Below are positions 42,970 to 51,904 of a stretch of 64,000 bases of DNA, piece by piece. Position 1 is the stretch's first letter, and each line of letters opens with the position of its first letter. The notes below the pieces were generated by a model, which was not told where the DNA came from, did no database searches, and worked only from the letters and a program-made list of their open reading frames with translations. Position numbers and translations under genes: made by a program. This stretch comes from a bacterium (lineage in GTDB: Bacteria > Bacillota > Clostridia > Lachnospirales > Lachnospiraceae): the NCBI GenBank assembly GCA_023667365.1, contig JAMPAG010000004.1, positions 1 through 64,000 on the forward strand, read 5' to 3'.

Positions 42970-44346
42970 ATGGAGTATATCAAGAGTAAGGATATGTGTA
43001 TCCTGATCCGGGATACTTTGGCATTGATCGATAAAAGAATCATTGAGCACGGCAGCAGGACAGCGTATATTTTAAGCTGTATGCTCGCGTGCAGGGGCGG
43101 CTATGAGCAGTATGAGATCGCGGATCTGGCGATCCTTGCGATGCTGCATGATTTTGGTGCATATAAGACGGACAATGTGCATGAGATGATGCGGGTGGAG
43201 CTTCAGGATCCGATGCCGCATTCTATTTATGGTTATCTTTTTTTCAGATACCTTTCCCCGCATCCCGAATATGCAAGGATCCTGCTCTACCATCATTTGG
43301 ATTATCACCAGACGCTGGATATTGAGGACGAGTACATAGAGATTGCAAGGCACTTGAATCTTGCAGAAAAAGTGGAGATCTATCATTCGGCGATGGAGAA
43401 TGATTTTTCGGCGGCGATGCTCTCCAAGGATATTGGAACACGTTATGGGGAAGAATCATTCCGGCTTTTGGAAGAAGCAATCCAGACATATGATGTGATC
43501 GAAAAGCTGACGGACGGAAGTTACGCGAAGGAACTGGACGGGATCCTGGATTATGTTCTTTTGAGCGACGAGGAGAAGGTCGGATACTTAAAGATGCTGA
43601 TGTACTGCATCGGATTCCGCAGTGAGTATGCCGTCATTGATTCCGTGACCTGTATCTGTGTCTGTAAGGAGATCGGGAAGCTCTGCGGATTAAAAGACGA
43701 GGAGCAGGAGCTTCTTTATTATAGTGCGCTGCTTCACGATATTGGGATGTTGTCGGTGCCGAGGAAGATCATTCAGTCAAAGGATCATTTAGATCCGCAG
43801 CAGACTGCGATATTACAGCGGCATGTTTTATCGGCGCGTGAGATTTTGCTCGGACGGATCAATCAGGATGTTGTGGACATTGTATACACGCACCATGAGC
43901 GTCTTGACGGCAGCGGCTATCCGGTCGGCAAAAAGACGGGACCGATGAATCTGTTACAGAGAATCCTTCAGATCGCAGACGTGATCACCGGATTGACGAA
44001 CGAGTGGTCGTATGATACCGTCAGGCGCAAGGACGGAACGCTGCGCCAGATCAAGGACGAGGCGATCAAGCTGGAACATAACACGGAGAACGAGGCCGTT
44101 ATCATGCAGACGGACACGAAGGACGAGGCGATCGAAGCTTTAAGACAGGCGACAAAAGAAAAGACGATCCGTGTTCTGGAGGAGGAAGCAAGAGCCGGAA
44201 GACTCGACAAGCGGGTTGTGGACAGTTTTGTGAAAGCCTATGATATGATCATGCAGAAGGTGCGCATAGAATCGAAAGAAATCCTGCGGATGCATACCAA
44301 GCTGCACAGGCAGTATCGTCTTGTGTACCACAAGATCAAGAAATGA
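42970..44346 (+). CDS. Two-HD-domain protein with HD-GYP signature (458 aa)
   Basis: The N-terminal half has an HD motif 'AMLHDFGAYKTDNVHEMMRV'. The C-terminal half (about residues 215-340) has 'LHDIGMLSVPRKII' and 'HHERLDGSGYPVGKKTGPMN', the full HD-GYP signature of cyclic-di-GMP phosphodiesterases. No sensory or output domain is visible. Together with the GGDEF protein at 49733 this indicates c-di-GMP signalling. The start follows AGGGGGACGT. The last 4 bp overlap the next gene (ATGA). Confidence 0.85.
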   Translation: MEYIKSKDMCILIRDTLALIDKRIIEHGSRTAYILSCMLACRGGYEQYEIADLAILAMLHDFGAYKTDNVHEMMRVELQDPMPHSIYGYLFFRYLSPHPEYARILLYHHLDYHQTLDIEDEYIEIARHLNLAEKVEIYHSAMENDFSAAMLSKDIGTRYGEESFRLLEEAIQTYDVIEKLTDGSYAKELDGILDYVLLSDEEKVGYLKMLMYCIGFRSEYAVIDSVTCICVCKEIGKLCGLKDEEQELLYYSALLHDIGMLSVPRKIIQSKDHLDPQQTAILQRHVLSAREILLGRINQDVVDIVYTHHERLDGSGYPVGKKTGPMNLLQRILQIADVITGLTNEWSYDTVRRKDGTLRQIKDEAIKLEHNTENEAVIMQTDTKDEAIEALRQATKEKTIRVLEEEARAGRLDKRVVDSFVKAYDMIMQKVRIESKEILRMHTKLHRQYRLVYHKIKK

Positions 44347-45005
44347 GGATTTCCATGAAGAATTTTTTCAAAATGGAGGGGAAATTTTTCAATATTCTTT
44401 CCAGAATCGCGGATCTGCTATGGCTGAACGTGCTGACGATCGTCTGCTGTATCCCCGTTATTACGGCGGGCGCTTCGATCACGGCAATGTACAGCGTGAC
44501 GATCCCGATGGTAAAAAATGAAGAAGGCTACCTGACAAGGGATTTTTTCAAGGCATTTGCGCGTAATTTCTTTCAGGCGACCGCGATGTGGGCGGTCATA
44601 TTAGCGGGGGCGCTTGTCATACTGGCGGATGTGCATATCATCGGCAACTATGCGCCGCAGTTTCAGATGTGGCTTCTGATACCGATGTGCTTTATCGTGA
44701 TCGTGCTTTTGGCGCTTTTCCTGTACGCATTCCCGCTGCAGGCGTACTTTAAGAATACGGTCCGCGGCACATTGGGCAATGCGCTGAAGCTTGCGATCGC
44801 ACATCTTCCTTATACCGTTGTGTTTCTGATCTTACAGGCGATGCCGTGGATCGTCCTCTATTATGTGACCAATATTGGATTTCTTGTTGCATTGGGATGG
44901 GGATTTGCCGGTATCGGGTATCTCTGCTCGTTCGCTTACCGTGGGATATTCCGGAAGTATGAGGCGGGGGAAGATACGGATATTTCCGATGAGCAGCCGG
45001 AATGA
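44343..45005 (+). CDS. DUF624 (YesL-family) membrane protein (220 aa)
   Basis: Five to six membrane helices, with the family's start pattern 'GKFFNILSRIADLLWLNVLT' and 'PVITAGASITAMYSVTIPM'. YesL-type proteins are often encoded near carbohydrate uptake systems; here an MsmX/UgpC-type ATPase follows. It overlaps the preceding HD-GYP gene by 4 bp; ATG 44355 is an alternative start. Function unknown in the family. Confidence 0.85.
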   Translation: MRISMKNFFKMEGKFFNILSRIADLLWLNVLTIVCCIPVITAGASITAMYSVTIPMVKNEEGYLTRDFFKAFARNFFQATAMWAVILAGALVILADVHIIGNYAPQFQMWLLIPMCFIVIVLLALFLYAFPLQAYFKNTVRGTLGNALKLAIAHLPYTVVFLILQAMPWIVLYYVTNIGFLVALGWGFAGIGYLCSFAYRGIFRKYEAGEDTDISDEQPE

Positions 45006-45214
45006 TTGGACAAAGTAGCCAATAAAGGGAGGGAATTCTTGGCTAATATGCTAAAGAATCAGATAAAAATCTTCTTTTATGAGCACATTTGACTAAGAGT
45101 CGGAAAATCTTTGTGCAATAGTGGCATAGCCAAAATAAGCGTTTTTCGCTATACTATGGATAGTTTCAAAATGAGGGTGAACCTCACCTATATCAAGAAG
45201 ATGGAGGCAGGAAA

Positions 45215-46327
45215 ATGGCAAGTTTATCATTAAAAGACATCTGCAAGGTATATCCAAATGGATTTGAAGCAGTAAAGAACTTTAACCTTGAGATTGCAGA
45301 TCAGGAGTTCATTATTTTCGTAGGACCTTCCGGATGCGGTAAGTCCACGACACTTCGTATGATCGCCGGCTTGGAGGACATCAGCTCCGGCGAACTGAGA
45401 ATCGGCGACAGAGTCGTAAACGACGTCGAGCCGAAGGACAGAGATATTGCGATGGTATTCCAGAACTACGCGCTGTATCCTCACATGTCCGTATACGACA
45501 ACATGGCGTTCGGTCTGAAACTGAGAAAAGTACCGAAGGATGAGATCGACAAGATGGTAAAGGAAGCAGCAAAGATTCTTGACCTGACTGCTTTGCTTGA
45601 TCGTAAGCCGAAGGCTCTTTCCGGTGGTCAGAGACAGCGTGTTGCGATGGGACGTGCAATTGTCCGTAACCCGAAGGTATTCCTTATGGATGAGCCGCTT
45701 TCCAACTTGGACGCAAAGCTGCGTGTACAGATGCGTATCGAGATCGCGAAGCTGCATCAGAGACTGGGCACCACGATCATCTATGTAACGCATGATCAGA
45801 CCGAGGCTATGACGCTTGGTACAAGAATCGTTGTTATGAAGGACGGTGTTATCCAGCAGGTTGATACGCCGCAGAATCTGTATGAGAAGCCGCAGAACCT
45901 GTTCGTTGCAGGATTCATGGGATCCCCGCAGATGAACTTCCTTGATGCGGTTGTTGAGGTAAACGGAGACGTTGCTTCCTTAAAGGTTGCAGGACATACG
46001 ATTCCGCTTCCTCCGGCGAAGTCCAAGAAGGTAATTGACGGTGGTTACGACGGCAAGACCGTTACATTTGGTATCCGTCCTGAGGACGTATACGATTCCG
46101 AAATGATGATCGAGGCTGCTCCGAATGCAGTATTTGAGTCCACGATCAAGGTATACGAGTTGTTAGGTGCCGAAGTATTCTTATACTTTGATTTAGAGGA
46201 GTTTTCCATGACAGCCCGTGTTGATCCCAGATCGACGGCAAGACCGGGTGATGTTGTCAAGTTCGCGATCGATGTTGAGAAGATTCACGTGTTTGACAAA
46301 GAGACCGAAATGATTATTACCAACTAA
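45215..46327 (+). CDS. Sugar ABC transporter ATPase, MsmX/UgpC type (370 aa)
   Basis: Walker A 'GPSGCGKST' (about residues 37-45), signature 'LSGGQRQRVAMGRAI' (about 135-149), Walker B 'VFLMDEPLSNLDA', switch His in 'IYVTHDQTEAM', and a C-terminal TOBE/MalK regulatory domain (about 240-370). No permease or binding-protein genes adjoin, as for the universal MsmX ATPase, which serves several carbohydrate importers. Codon use is more even than its neighbours, suggesting strong expression. A dyad GGTGAacCTCACC at 45176 precedes the ribosome site AGATGGAGGCAGG. It ends at a strong terminator. Confidence 0.93.
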   Translation: MASLSLKDICKVYPNGFEAVKNFNLEIADQEFIIFVGPSGCGKSTTLRMIAGLEDISSGELRIGDRVVNDVEPKDRDIAMVFQNYALYPHMSVYDNMAFGLKLRKVPKDEIDKMVKEAAKILDLTALLDRKPKALSGGQRQRVAMGRAIVRNPKVFLMDEPLSNLDAKLRVQMRIEIAKLHQRLGTTIIYVTHDQTEAMTLGTRIVVMKDGVIQQVDTPQNLYEKPQNLFVAGFMGSPQMNFLDAVVEVNGDVASLKVAGHTIPLPPAKSKKVIDGGYDGKTVTFGIRPEDVYDSEMMIEAAPNAVFESTIKVYELLGAEVFLYFDLEEFSMTARVDPRSTARPGDVVKFAIDVEKIHVFDKETEMIITN

Positions 46328-46342
46328 TCATAACAGAAGGTT

Positions 46343-46375
46343 TGAGGGAGATGCTCTTGAGCATCTCCCTTTTTG
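46343..46375 (+). terminator. Rho-independent terminator of the MsmX-type gene
   Basis: AGGGAGATGCTC and GAGCATCTCCCT form a perfect 12-bp stem (46345-46356 / 46359-46370), followed by T4G. Confidence 0.9.
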
Positions 46376-46432
46376 TAAAATCACATTTGGCATTCATGGT
46401 GTTTCAGACGTATAGGGTGACGGGAGGATGGA

Positions 46433-47518
46433 ATGATAACAAATCAGATCATTCAGACGAGTATTGACGAGTTACATATTCTGACAAAGGTGGATTTCGC
46501 TGTTTTTGAGGCAAACGGGGAAAGTGTGGCAACAACGGATACGGAAATCGCGATCGAACCTGCAATCCTTTCTTCTTTTGTTGCATCACCGGCAGATTCT
46601 CAGATCATAGGAAACAGCCATTTATTGAAAATTGTGGATGATGGAGAGATCGTATATATCCTGATCGCGAAAGGAAGCGGTACGGACACTTATGTGATGG
46701 GAAAGATTGCAGTCAGTCAGATTAAAAACCTGATGATCGCATATAAAGAGCGGTTCGACCGCAATAATTTTTTCCAAAGTCTGTTGTTAGACAATTTGCT
46801 CCTTGTGGATATTTTTAATCGTGCCAAGAAACTGCATATTGATATTGAGGCTGTGAGGACGGTGTTTCTGATCGAGATTCAGTCCGAAAAAAATTCCGAG
46901 GCGAGCGAAATGCTGCGCGGGCTGTTCAGCACACAGTCGGGCGATTACGTTACGTCGGTAGATGCGAACAGCATTGTTCTGATCAAGGCGCTCGAACAGG
47001 AAAACCAGGCGGAGCAGATGGAGAGCATTGCGTCTACGATCGTTGATATGATGAATACGGAAGCGATGGCGAATGTGCGCGTCGCTTACGGAAATCCTGT
47101 ATATAACTTAAAGGATGTTTCCAAATCGTATAAGGAAGCGCGGATGGCAATGGATGTCGGCAAAATCTTTTATGCAGAGCGCAAGGTTGTATCCTATGCA
47201 ACACTCGGAATCGGGCGGCTGATCTACCAGCTTCCGGTCAGCTTGTGCCAGATTTTTGTGAAAGAGATTTTCGGCGATCAGATTCCGGAGGAACTGGACG
47301 AGGAGACATTGACGACGATTCATAAGTTCTTTGAAAACAATCTGAACGTATCCGAGACGTCGCGTCAGCTTTTTGTGCACCGCAACACGCTCGTATACCG
47401 TATTGAGAAGCTGCAAAAGGCGACAGGTCTTGATATTCGTGTGTTTGACGATGCCATGACGCTGGAAATCGCGCTGATGGTCGTAAACTATATGCGTTAT
47501 CTGGAGTCCATGGGATAA
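46433..47518 (+). CDS. PucR/CdaR-family transcriptional regulator (361 aa)
   Basis: An N-terminal sugar-diacid/GAF-like sensory region (about residues 1-130), a middle domain (about 130-280), and the C-terminal PucR helix-turn-helix 'FFENNLNVSETSRQLFVHRN' and then 'LVYRIEKLQKATGLDI'. Proteins of this group regulate sugar-acid or purine use. Its position after the sugar-ABC ATPase suggests a carbohydrate link. Start ATG after GGGAGGATGGA. No target site is evident. Confidence 0.87.
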   Translation: MITNQIIQTSIDELHILTKVDFAVFEANGESVATTDTEIAIEPAILSSFVASPADSQIIGNSHLLKIVDDGEIVYILIAKGSGTDTYVMGKIAVSQIKNLMIAYKERFDRNNFFQSLLLDNLLLVDIFNRAKKLHIDIEAVRTVFLIEIQSEKNSEASEMLRGLFSTQSGDYVTSVDANSIVLIKALEQENQAEQMESIASTIVDMMNTEAMANVRVAYGNPVYNLKDVSKSYKEARMAMDVGKIFYAERKVVSYATLGIGRLIYQLPVSLCQIFVKEIFGDQIPEELDEETLTTIHKFFENNLNVSETSRQLFVHRNTLVYRIEKLQKATGLDIRVFDDAMTLEIALMVVNYMRYLESMG

Positions 47519-47589
47519 CGGAAAATGATGCTCATAAAACAGAAGCGCCGCTCATAGAATGTTAATAGTTCTGTGGGGGGTGCTTTTTT

Positions 47590-48771
47590 ATGTATGAACA
47601 AAAAATGTGCTATATCGACTTATATAGAAATGGCGTAAAATGCGGAAATATGGGACATGTACGCATAGAATGGGATGGGGAGCGGTATCGTTTTGGCGCG
47701 AATCTCTGTCATATGGACAGACAGACGCTTGTGACGACGATACTTGAACGCACAGGAGGGCGTCCGCGTACAACGATCCGGAATATCGCGATCGTTCGCG
47801 GAAGGGGAAGCGCACAGTTTGACTGGATGCCGTTGGACGGGAACGAGGACCGTCTCTTGTTTCAAGCATCGGGAGAGATTTACGGCATATGCCGTCTGCC
47901 CCGGATGGGCGGCGGGACGGAGCGGGAGACAGAGGAGCTGTCGGCGGGAGAGCCGCCTGTGTATTCTGCGACGCCGACGGAAGCGGATCAAAATGATAGG
48001 GCGGTGTCCCGGCTGCCGGAGCCGCAGACGGATACGCCGGGAGGAACAGAGCATACGGCGGAGAAGGAAAGCGGCGTGCCGAAAAGGGCAGAGCATACGG
48101 CGGAGAAGGAAAGCGATGTGCCGGAAAGGGCAGAGCATATGGAGGAGAAGGAAAGCGGCGTGCCGGAAAGGGCAGCACGCATAACAGGAGAAGCAGATAG
48201 GGCGCCGACAGCGGAACCGCGCGTACCGGAGAAAAAGGGCGGTATGCTGGAGGCGGTCTTAAAGACGATGGAAAAGCAGAACAGTGCCGCGCGGGAACCG
48301 GAGCCGCAGGGCGCTGCGCGGGAAAGAGCGCGCCGGGATACGGCACACGAGACCGTCGTCTTACATTATCCACAGGGAATGGAGGAACGCAGACGACGGG
48401 AACGGCATGTAACGGCGTTATCGGATGATAAATGGAAGCAGTTATGCAATATTTATCCGACCGTGCATCCGATCGGCGATGAGATAGAGTTTATTAAAAT
48501 TACCCCTGCGGATTTTGTAGTGCTGCGGCAGGAATATCAGAATTTGGTACGCAACAGTTTTTTGCTGCACGGCTATTATAATTATGAACATATTTTACTT
48601 GGGAAATATCCGGATAAATATTATATCGGGGTGCCGGGGATCATGCATGAGCAGGAGCGGCTCGCGGCGGCGATGTTCGGATTTGTCGGTTTTGAACGGG
48701 CGGAGGCGCCAAAAGAGCAAAAGGAGAATCGGGATCAGTTTGGCTATTATATGATGGAGGTTGGAATATAA
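47590..48771 (+). CDS. DUF6128-domain protein with internal repeats (393 aa)
   Basis: The N-terminal ~100 residues ('YIDLYRNGVKCGNMGHVRIE', 'RYRFGANLCHM') form a small conserved domain. The C-terminal ~120 residues ('KWKQLCNIYPTVHPIGDEIE', 'FLLHGYYNYEHILLGKYPDK') look like DUF6128. The roughly 170 residues between are Glu/Pro/Arg-rich, with three copies of 'EHTAEKESGVPERA'-like units (48050-48180). Cytoplasmic, no signal peptide. Function is unknown; the family is typical of Lachnospiraceae. Confidence 0.75.
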   Translation: MYEQKMCYIDLYRNGVKCGNMGHVRIEWDGERYRFGANLCHMDRQTLVTTILERTGGRPRTTIRNIAIVRGRGSAQFDWMPLDGNEDRLLFQASGEIYGICRLPRMGGGTERETEELSAGEPPVYSATPTEADQNDRAVSRLPEPQTDTPGGTEHTAEKESGVPKRAEHTAEKESDVPERAEHMEEKESGVPERAARITGEADRAPTAEPRVPEKKGGMLEAVLKTMEKQNSAAREPEPQGAARERARRDTAHETVVLHYPQGMEERRRRERHVTALSDDKWKQLCNIYPTVHPIGDEIEFIKITPADFVVLRQEYQNLVRNSFLLHGYYNYEHILLGKYPDKYYIGVPGIMHEQERLAAAMFGFVGFERAEAPKEQKENRDQFGYYMMEVGI

Positions 48772-48939
48772 GCGTTGCGAACCGGTGGGGGAAAGGTATA
48801 TAATAAATTGAAAGGTTGACTTTTGCATGGCAGCAAATGGGGTGTAATGTGCGGAAACGTCTGCCGCCGCAGATCAGGGAGTATGCTGATCCGCGGGTGC
48901 GGCTGTGCAGTTGGTGCGGGAACATACGGGAGTAACAGA

Positions 48940-49449
48940 GTGACGGATCAAGATACGAAATACATGAGGGCAGCGCTCGGCGAGGCGAAAAAGGCATATG
49001 CGATCGGGGAAGTGCCGATCGGATGTGTGATCGTGTGCGAAGGAAAGATTATTGCCAGAGGCTATAATCGGCGGAATACGGATAAGAGCACGCTTTCCCA
49101 TGCCGAGCTTACGGCGATCAAAAAAGCAAGCCGGAAACTCGGCGACTGGCGGCTGGAAGAATGTACGCTGTATGTAACGCTGGAGCCCTGCCAGATGTGC
49201 GCGGGAGCGATCGTGCAGGCACGTATTCCGCGCGTCGTCATGGCGTGCAGGAATCCCAAAGCCGGATGCGCCGGTTCCGTTTTGAACATTTTGGACATGC
49301 CGGAATTTAACCATCAGGTGGATGTGACGCGGGGCGTGCTGGAGGAGGAATGCAGCGAGCTGTTGACGCGGTTTTTTCGGGAATTGCGCATTCGTAATAA
49401 GCAGGAAAAGCAAGACGTTCATGAGGAAGGCAAGGCGGCGCAGTATTGA
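48940..49449 (+). CDS. tadA: tRNA-specific adenosine deaminase
   Basis: GTG 48940 (after CGGGAG) is preferred; the longer frame from 48823 adds a Cys/Arg-rich stretch without family match. Deaminase motifs: 'LSHAELTAIKKASRK' (zinc His and catalytic Glu) and 'TLEPCQMCAGAIVQARI' (zinc Cys pair). The C-terminal helix with 'RFFRELRIRNKQ' fits TadA, which makes inosine at position 34 of tRNA-Arg(ACG). Directly upstream of the SRP RNA gene, an order commonly seen in Firmicutes. Confidence 0.93.
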   Translation: MTDQDTKYMRAALGEAKKAYAIGEVPIGCVIVCEGKIIARGYNRRNTDKSTLSHAELTAIKKASRKLGDWRLEECTLYVTLEPCQMCAGAIVQARIPRVVMACRNPKAGCAGSVLNILDMPEFNHQVDVTRGVLEEECSELLTRFFRELRIRNKQEKQDVHEEGKAAQY

Positions 49450-49474
49450 CAAATGCCAGTAAAACCGATATACT
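49446..49474 (+). promoter_or_regulatory. Consensus promoter of the SRP RNA gene
   Basis: TTGACA (49446-49451), 17 bp, TATACT (49469-49474). It predicts transcription starting at about 49481-49482, just where the RNA's outer stem begins. It overlaps the tadA stop. Confidence 0.85.
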
Positions 49475-49481
49475 TGCAATA

Positions 49482-49678
49482 CGATGCTTCTGATGAAGCC
49501 CGCATAGCTGCCCTTGATAAGTGGCGTTGACGTTTTGGTCCTGCGCAATGAGAACTGCGAACCGTGTCAGGTTGGGAACAAAGCAGCACTAAGCAGATAC
49601 CCTCATGTGCCGTAGGAGCGCCGGGACTGAGCAAACTGTCAAGGTAACGTATGCGGGTTTCATCAGGGGCATTTTTGA
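49482..49678 (+). ncRNA. ffs: Signal recognition particle RNA lacking an Alu domain
   Basis: Contains the S-domain landmarks 'AAGTGGCGTTGACG', 'GGTCCTGCGCAA', 'GAACCGTGTCAGGTTGGGAA', 'CAAAGCAGCACTAAG' and 'CTCATGTGCCGTAGGAGCG', closely following the Bacillus SRP RNA. The conserved GGAA tetraloop is closed by UUG/CAA instead of CCG/CGG (co-varied). The outer stem pairs GATGCTTCTGATGAAGCCC with GGGTTTCATCAGGGGCATT (about 49652-49674), with a T run after it that also acts as terminator. The promoter position leaves no room for the 5' Alu domain of the long Bacillus type. Confidence 0.92.
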
Positions 49679-49732
49679 TTATTGGAAGGATAAAACGCCT
49701 GCTTTTTCAGGGGCGTTCAATGGGAGGTACGG

Positions 49733-51673
49733 ATGGAGATTGCAGTGCTATTGGGGGGCGCGGGCTTCGACAGTCAAAAGAGGACGATCAATGGTGTTCT
49801 GGACGGCGCGATTCCGGACGGCGGAAATGTCTATGTTTTTGCGGGAGAGGGCTGGAGCTACGGGGAGTGCTCCATCTATGAAGTGGGAGAATATAATATC
49901 TACCGGCTGGTAGATTTTTCAAAGTATGACGGCGTAGTCGTGAATCTGGATACGATCCATAACCGGGAGATTGTAAAAGAAATTATGCAGGGGATCTGCG
50001 GGGCGGGTGTTCCCTGCGTCTCTTTGAACATCGAGTGGGACGGGGCCGTCTGTATTAAAATGGAAAACGAAAAAGGCGTCTGCGCGCTGACGGAGCATCT
50101 GATTACGAAGCATCAAGTAACGAATATCCTTTATGTATCAGGACCGGGTGACAATCAGGATGCAAAAGAACGGCTGAAAGCGTTTCGGGATACGATGGAA
50201 AAATACGGGATCCCGTGGACGGAAGAACAGCTTCTGTATGGGGACTATACCTATGAGAGCGGCATGGCAGCGGCGGAGGAACTGCTGCGGCGCGGCGGAA
50301 AACTGCCCGACGCGGTTATGGCGGCGAATGACGAAATGGCGATTGGGATCGTTCTGGCATTGCGGGAGCACGGGATCCGGGTGCCGGAAGACATACTGGT
50401 GACGGGGTATGACGACAGTTCGACCGCGGCGGTGAATTATCCCAGACTAACGACGGTTCGGCGCGGTGAAGCGGCGGCTGCGGCAAAGGCATATCAGAAG
50501 CTGTGCCAGATGGCGGAAAAAAAGATCATGCAGGCGGACGAGGTGGTATCCGGCAGTCCGATTTTCGGGGGCTCCTGCGGGTGCGTCAGGCGGCATGATT
50601 ATACGCATGCCATGCTGCAGGAAAAATACGTCAGAAAGATTGTGCAGACGGAGTATTATCTGAAATTGATAAAAAACTCCGCGGCGGAATTTACCGGATT
50701 GGAAACGTTTGAAGATTTCATGCGCGTTGCAAAATCCTATATCAGACGGATTGACCCGCAGTATTTTTATTTATGCATGTGCGGCAGCATTGAGAATTAT
50801 TATGACGAACTGGAACGCATGGCGGAGGGGCAGGAGCGGGGGCGTGACGCTTCTGTATACAAGGAGGATATTTGGATACCGATCGCGTATGAGAACGGCG
50901 TGTTTGGAAGCTATGACGGATTTCCCAAGAATGATCTTCTGCCGGAAGAATGCCGGAAAGGAAAGCAGGGGAATTTTTATGTCGTGATGCCGCTGCATCA
51001 TCAGGATTATTGTTTTGGCTATTGTGTGGTGGGAAATTACCGCCCGGCGATCGAGAATCGTTTTTTCCAACAATTTGTATTGAATCTGAACAATGCGCTG
51101 GAAACCGTGCGGAGGCAGGATACGATGAGAGCCATGCTCGGCCGTCTGAACCGGATGTGGATATTGGACGAGCTGACCGGTGTTCACAACCGCGCGGGAC
51201 TTCGGAAGTTCGGACCGCGGGTGCTGGAAGAAGCGCGGCGCAAGGGTGTGCCGGCGGCGGCTGTTTTTGTGGATGTGGATGGTCTGAAAAAGGTAAACGA
51301 TCAATACGGGCATGATGAGGGCGATGGATTGATCAAGGCGATCGCAGGAATTTTGGAGCAGACAAGGCAGCACGGACAGCTTCTGGTGCGCTATGGCGGC
51401 GATGAATTTCTCATGCTTGCCGCAGACTATACGGAAGAGGACGTCCGAGAACATATTGCGGGCATCCATGCATCCATTCAAAATTACAACATGATTTATC
51501 ACAAACAGTACCTGTTGGATGCGAGTATCGGGTATTATGTGGAGCCGGAAACGGACAAGCAGGAACTTAGCCGTATGATCGAACTCGCGGATCAGGACAT
51601 GTACCGGGTGAAGCGGGAAAAGAAAGCGCGAAAAGCGCGGGAGGAAAAAGCAGCAGAAGAAAAAAGAAAATAG
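49733..51673 (+). CDS. LacI-type sugar-binding domain fused to GGDEF diguanylate cyclase (646 aa)
   Basis: Residues 1-270 are a periplasmic-binding-protein fold of the LacI/GalR regulator type without the DNA-binding headpiece ('ISIYEVG'-like start 'MEIAVLLGGAGFDSQKRTIN', 'LPDAVMAANDEMAIGIVLAL', 'DILVTGYDDSSTAAVNYPRL'). No signal peptide is present, so it is cytoplasmic. The middle part (about 300-470) is GAF-like. The C-terminal part has a complete active site 'YGGDEFLML' (about 556-564) preceded by 'DELTGVHNRAGLRKF'. A small molecule such as a sugar could control c-di-GMP synthesis. It is preceded by the SRP RNA. Confidence 0.87.
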   Translation: MEIAVLLGGAGFDSQKRTINGVLDGAIPDGGNVYVFAGEGWSYGECSIYEVGEYNIYRLVDFSKYDGVVVNLDTIHNREIVKEIMQGICGAGVPCVSLNIEWDGAVCIKMENEKGVCALTEHLITKHQVTNILYVSGPGDNQDAKERLKAFRDTMEKYGIPWTEEQLLYGDYTYESGMAAAEELLRRGGKLPDAVMAANDEMAIGIVLALREHGIRVPEDILVTGYDDSSTAAVNYPRLTTVRRGEAAAAAKAYQKLCQMAEKKIMQADEVVSGSPIFGGSCGCVRRHDYTHAMLQEKYVRKIVQTEYYLKLIKNSAAEFTGLETFEDFMRVAKSYIRRIDPQYFYLCMCGSIENYYDELERMAEGQERGRDASVYKEDIWIPIAYENGVFGSYDGFPKNDLLPEECRKGKQGNFYVVMPLHHQDYCFGYCVVGNYRPAIENRFFQQFVLNLNNALETVRRQDTMRAMLGRLNRMWILDELTGVHNRAGLRKFGPRVLEEARRKGVPAAAVFVDVDGLKKVNDQYGHDEGDGLIKAIAGILEQTRQHGQLLVRYGGDEFLMLAADYTEEDVREHIAGIHASIQNYNMIYHKQYLLDASIGYYVEPETDKQELSRMIELADQDMYRVKREKKARKAREEKAAEEKRK

Positions 51674-51708
51674 GCGCGGCAGGAAAAATATGGTATAATG
51701 TCCGCAAA

Positions 51709-51824
51709 GGGCAGAGTCAAGTGACCGAAGAAACAGATGCCGAGCTCGCTCGAGCAGATGTTTCTTTGGACATTTGACGAGCGAAGCGAACCCGAAAAAT
51801 CAAAGATTTTTCGGGTCTCTGCCC
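51709..51824. repeat. Three-way-junction ('clover') intergenic element B
   Basis: Outer stem GGGCAGAG (51709-51716) / CTCTGCCC (51817-51824), perfect. Arm 1: about 19 pairs (51717-51735 / 51759-51777) with one mismatch and two G-U pairs, with an apical GAGC-tc-GCTC hairpin. Linker CGAGCGAAGCGAA. Arm 2: CCCGAAAAATC-aaa-GATTTTTCGGG (51791-51815). Same architecture as element A at 41117. Confidence 0.8.
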
Positions 51825-51904
51825 GAGACTTGAAGTAATTATGGTATAATGAAAAAAGCAAAAACAAGCTGTCAAGTCCATCAAAGAGAAGGAGGAAAAG
51901 GAGT

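Noticed and set aside
47588-48373. 261-codon minus-strand frame opposite DUF6128
   Set aside because: Shadow of the repeated Glu/Arg linker; begins and ends without regulatory signals.
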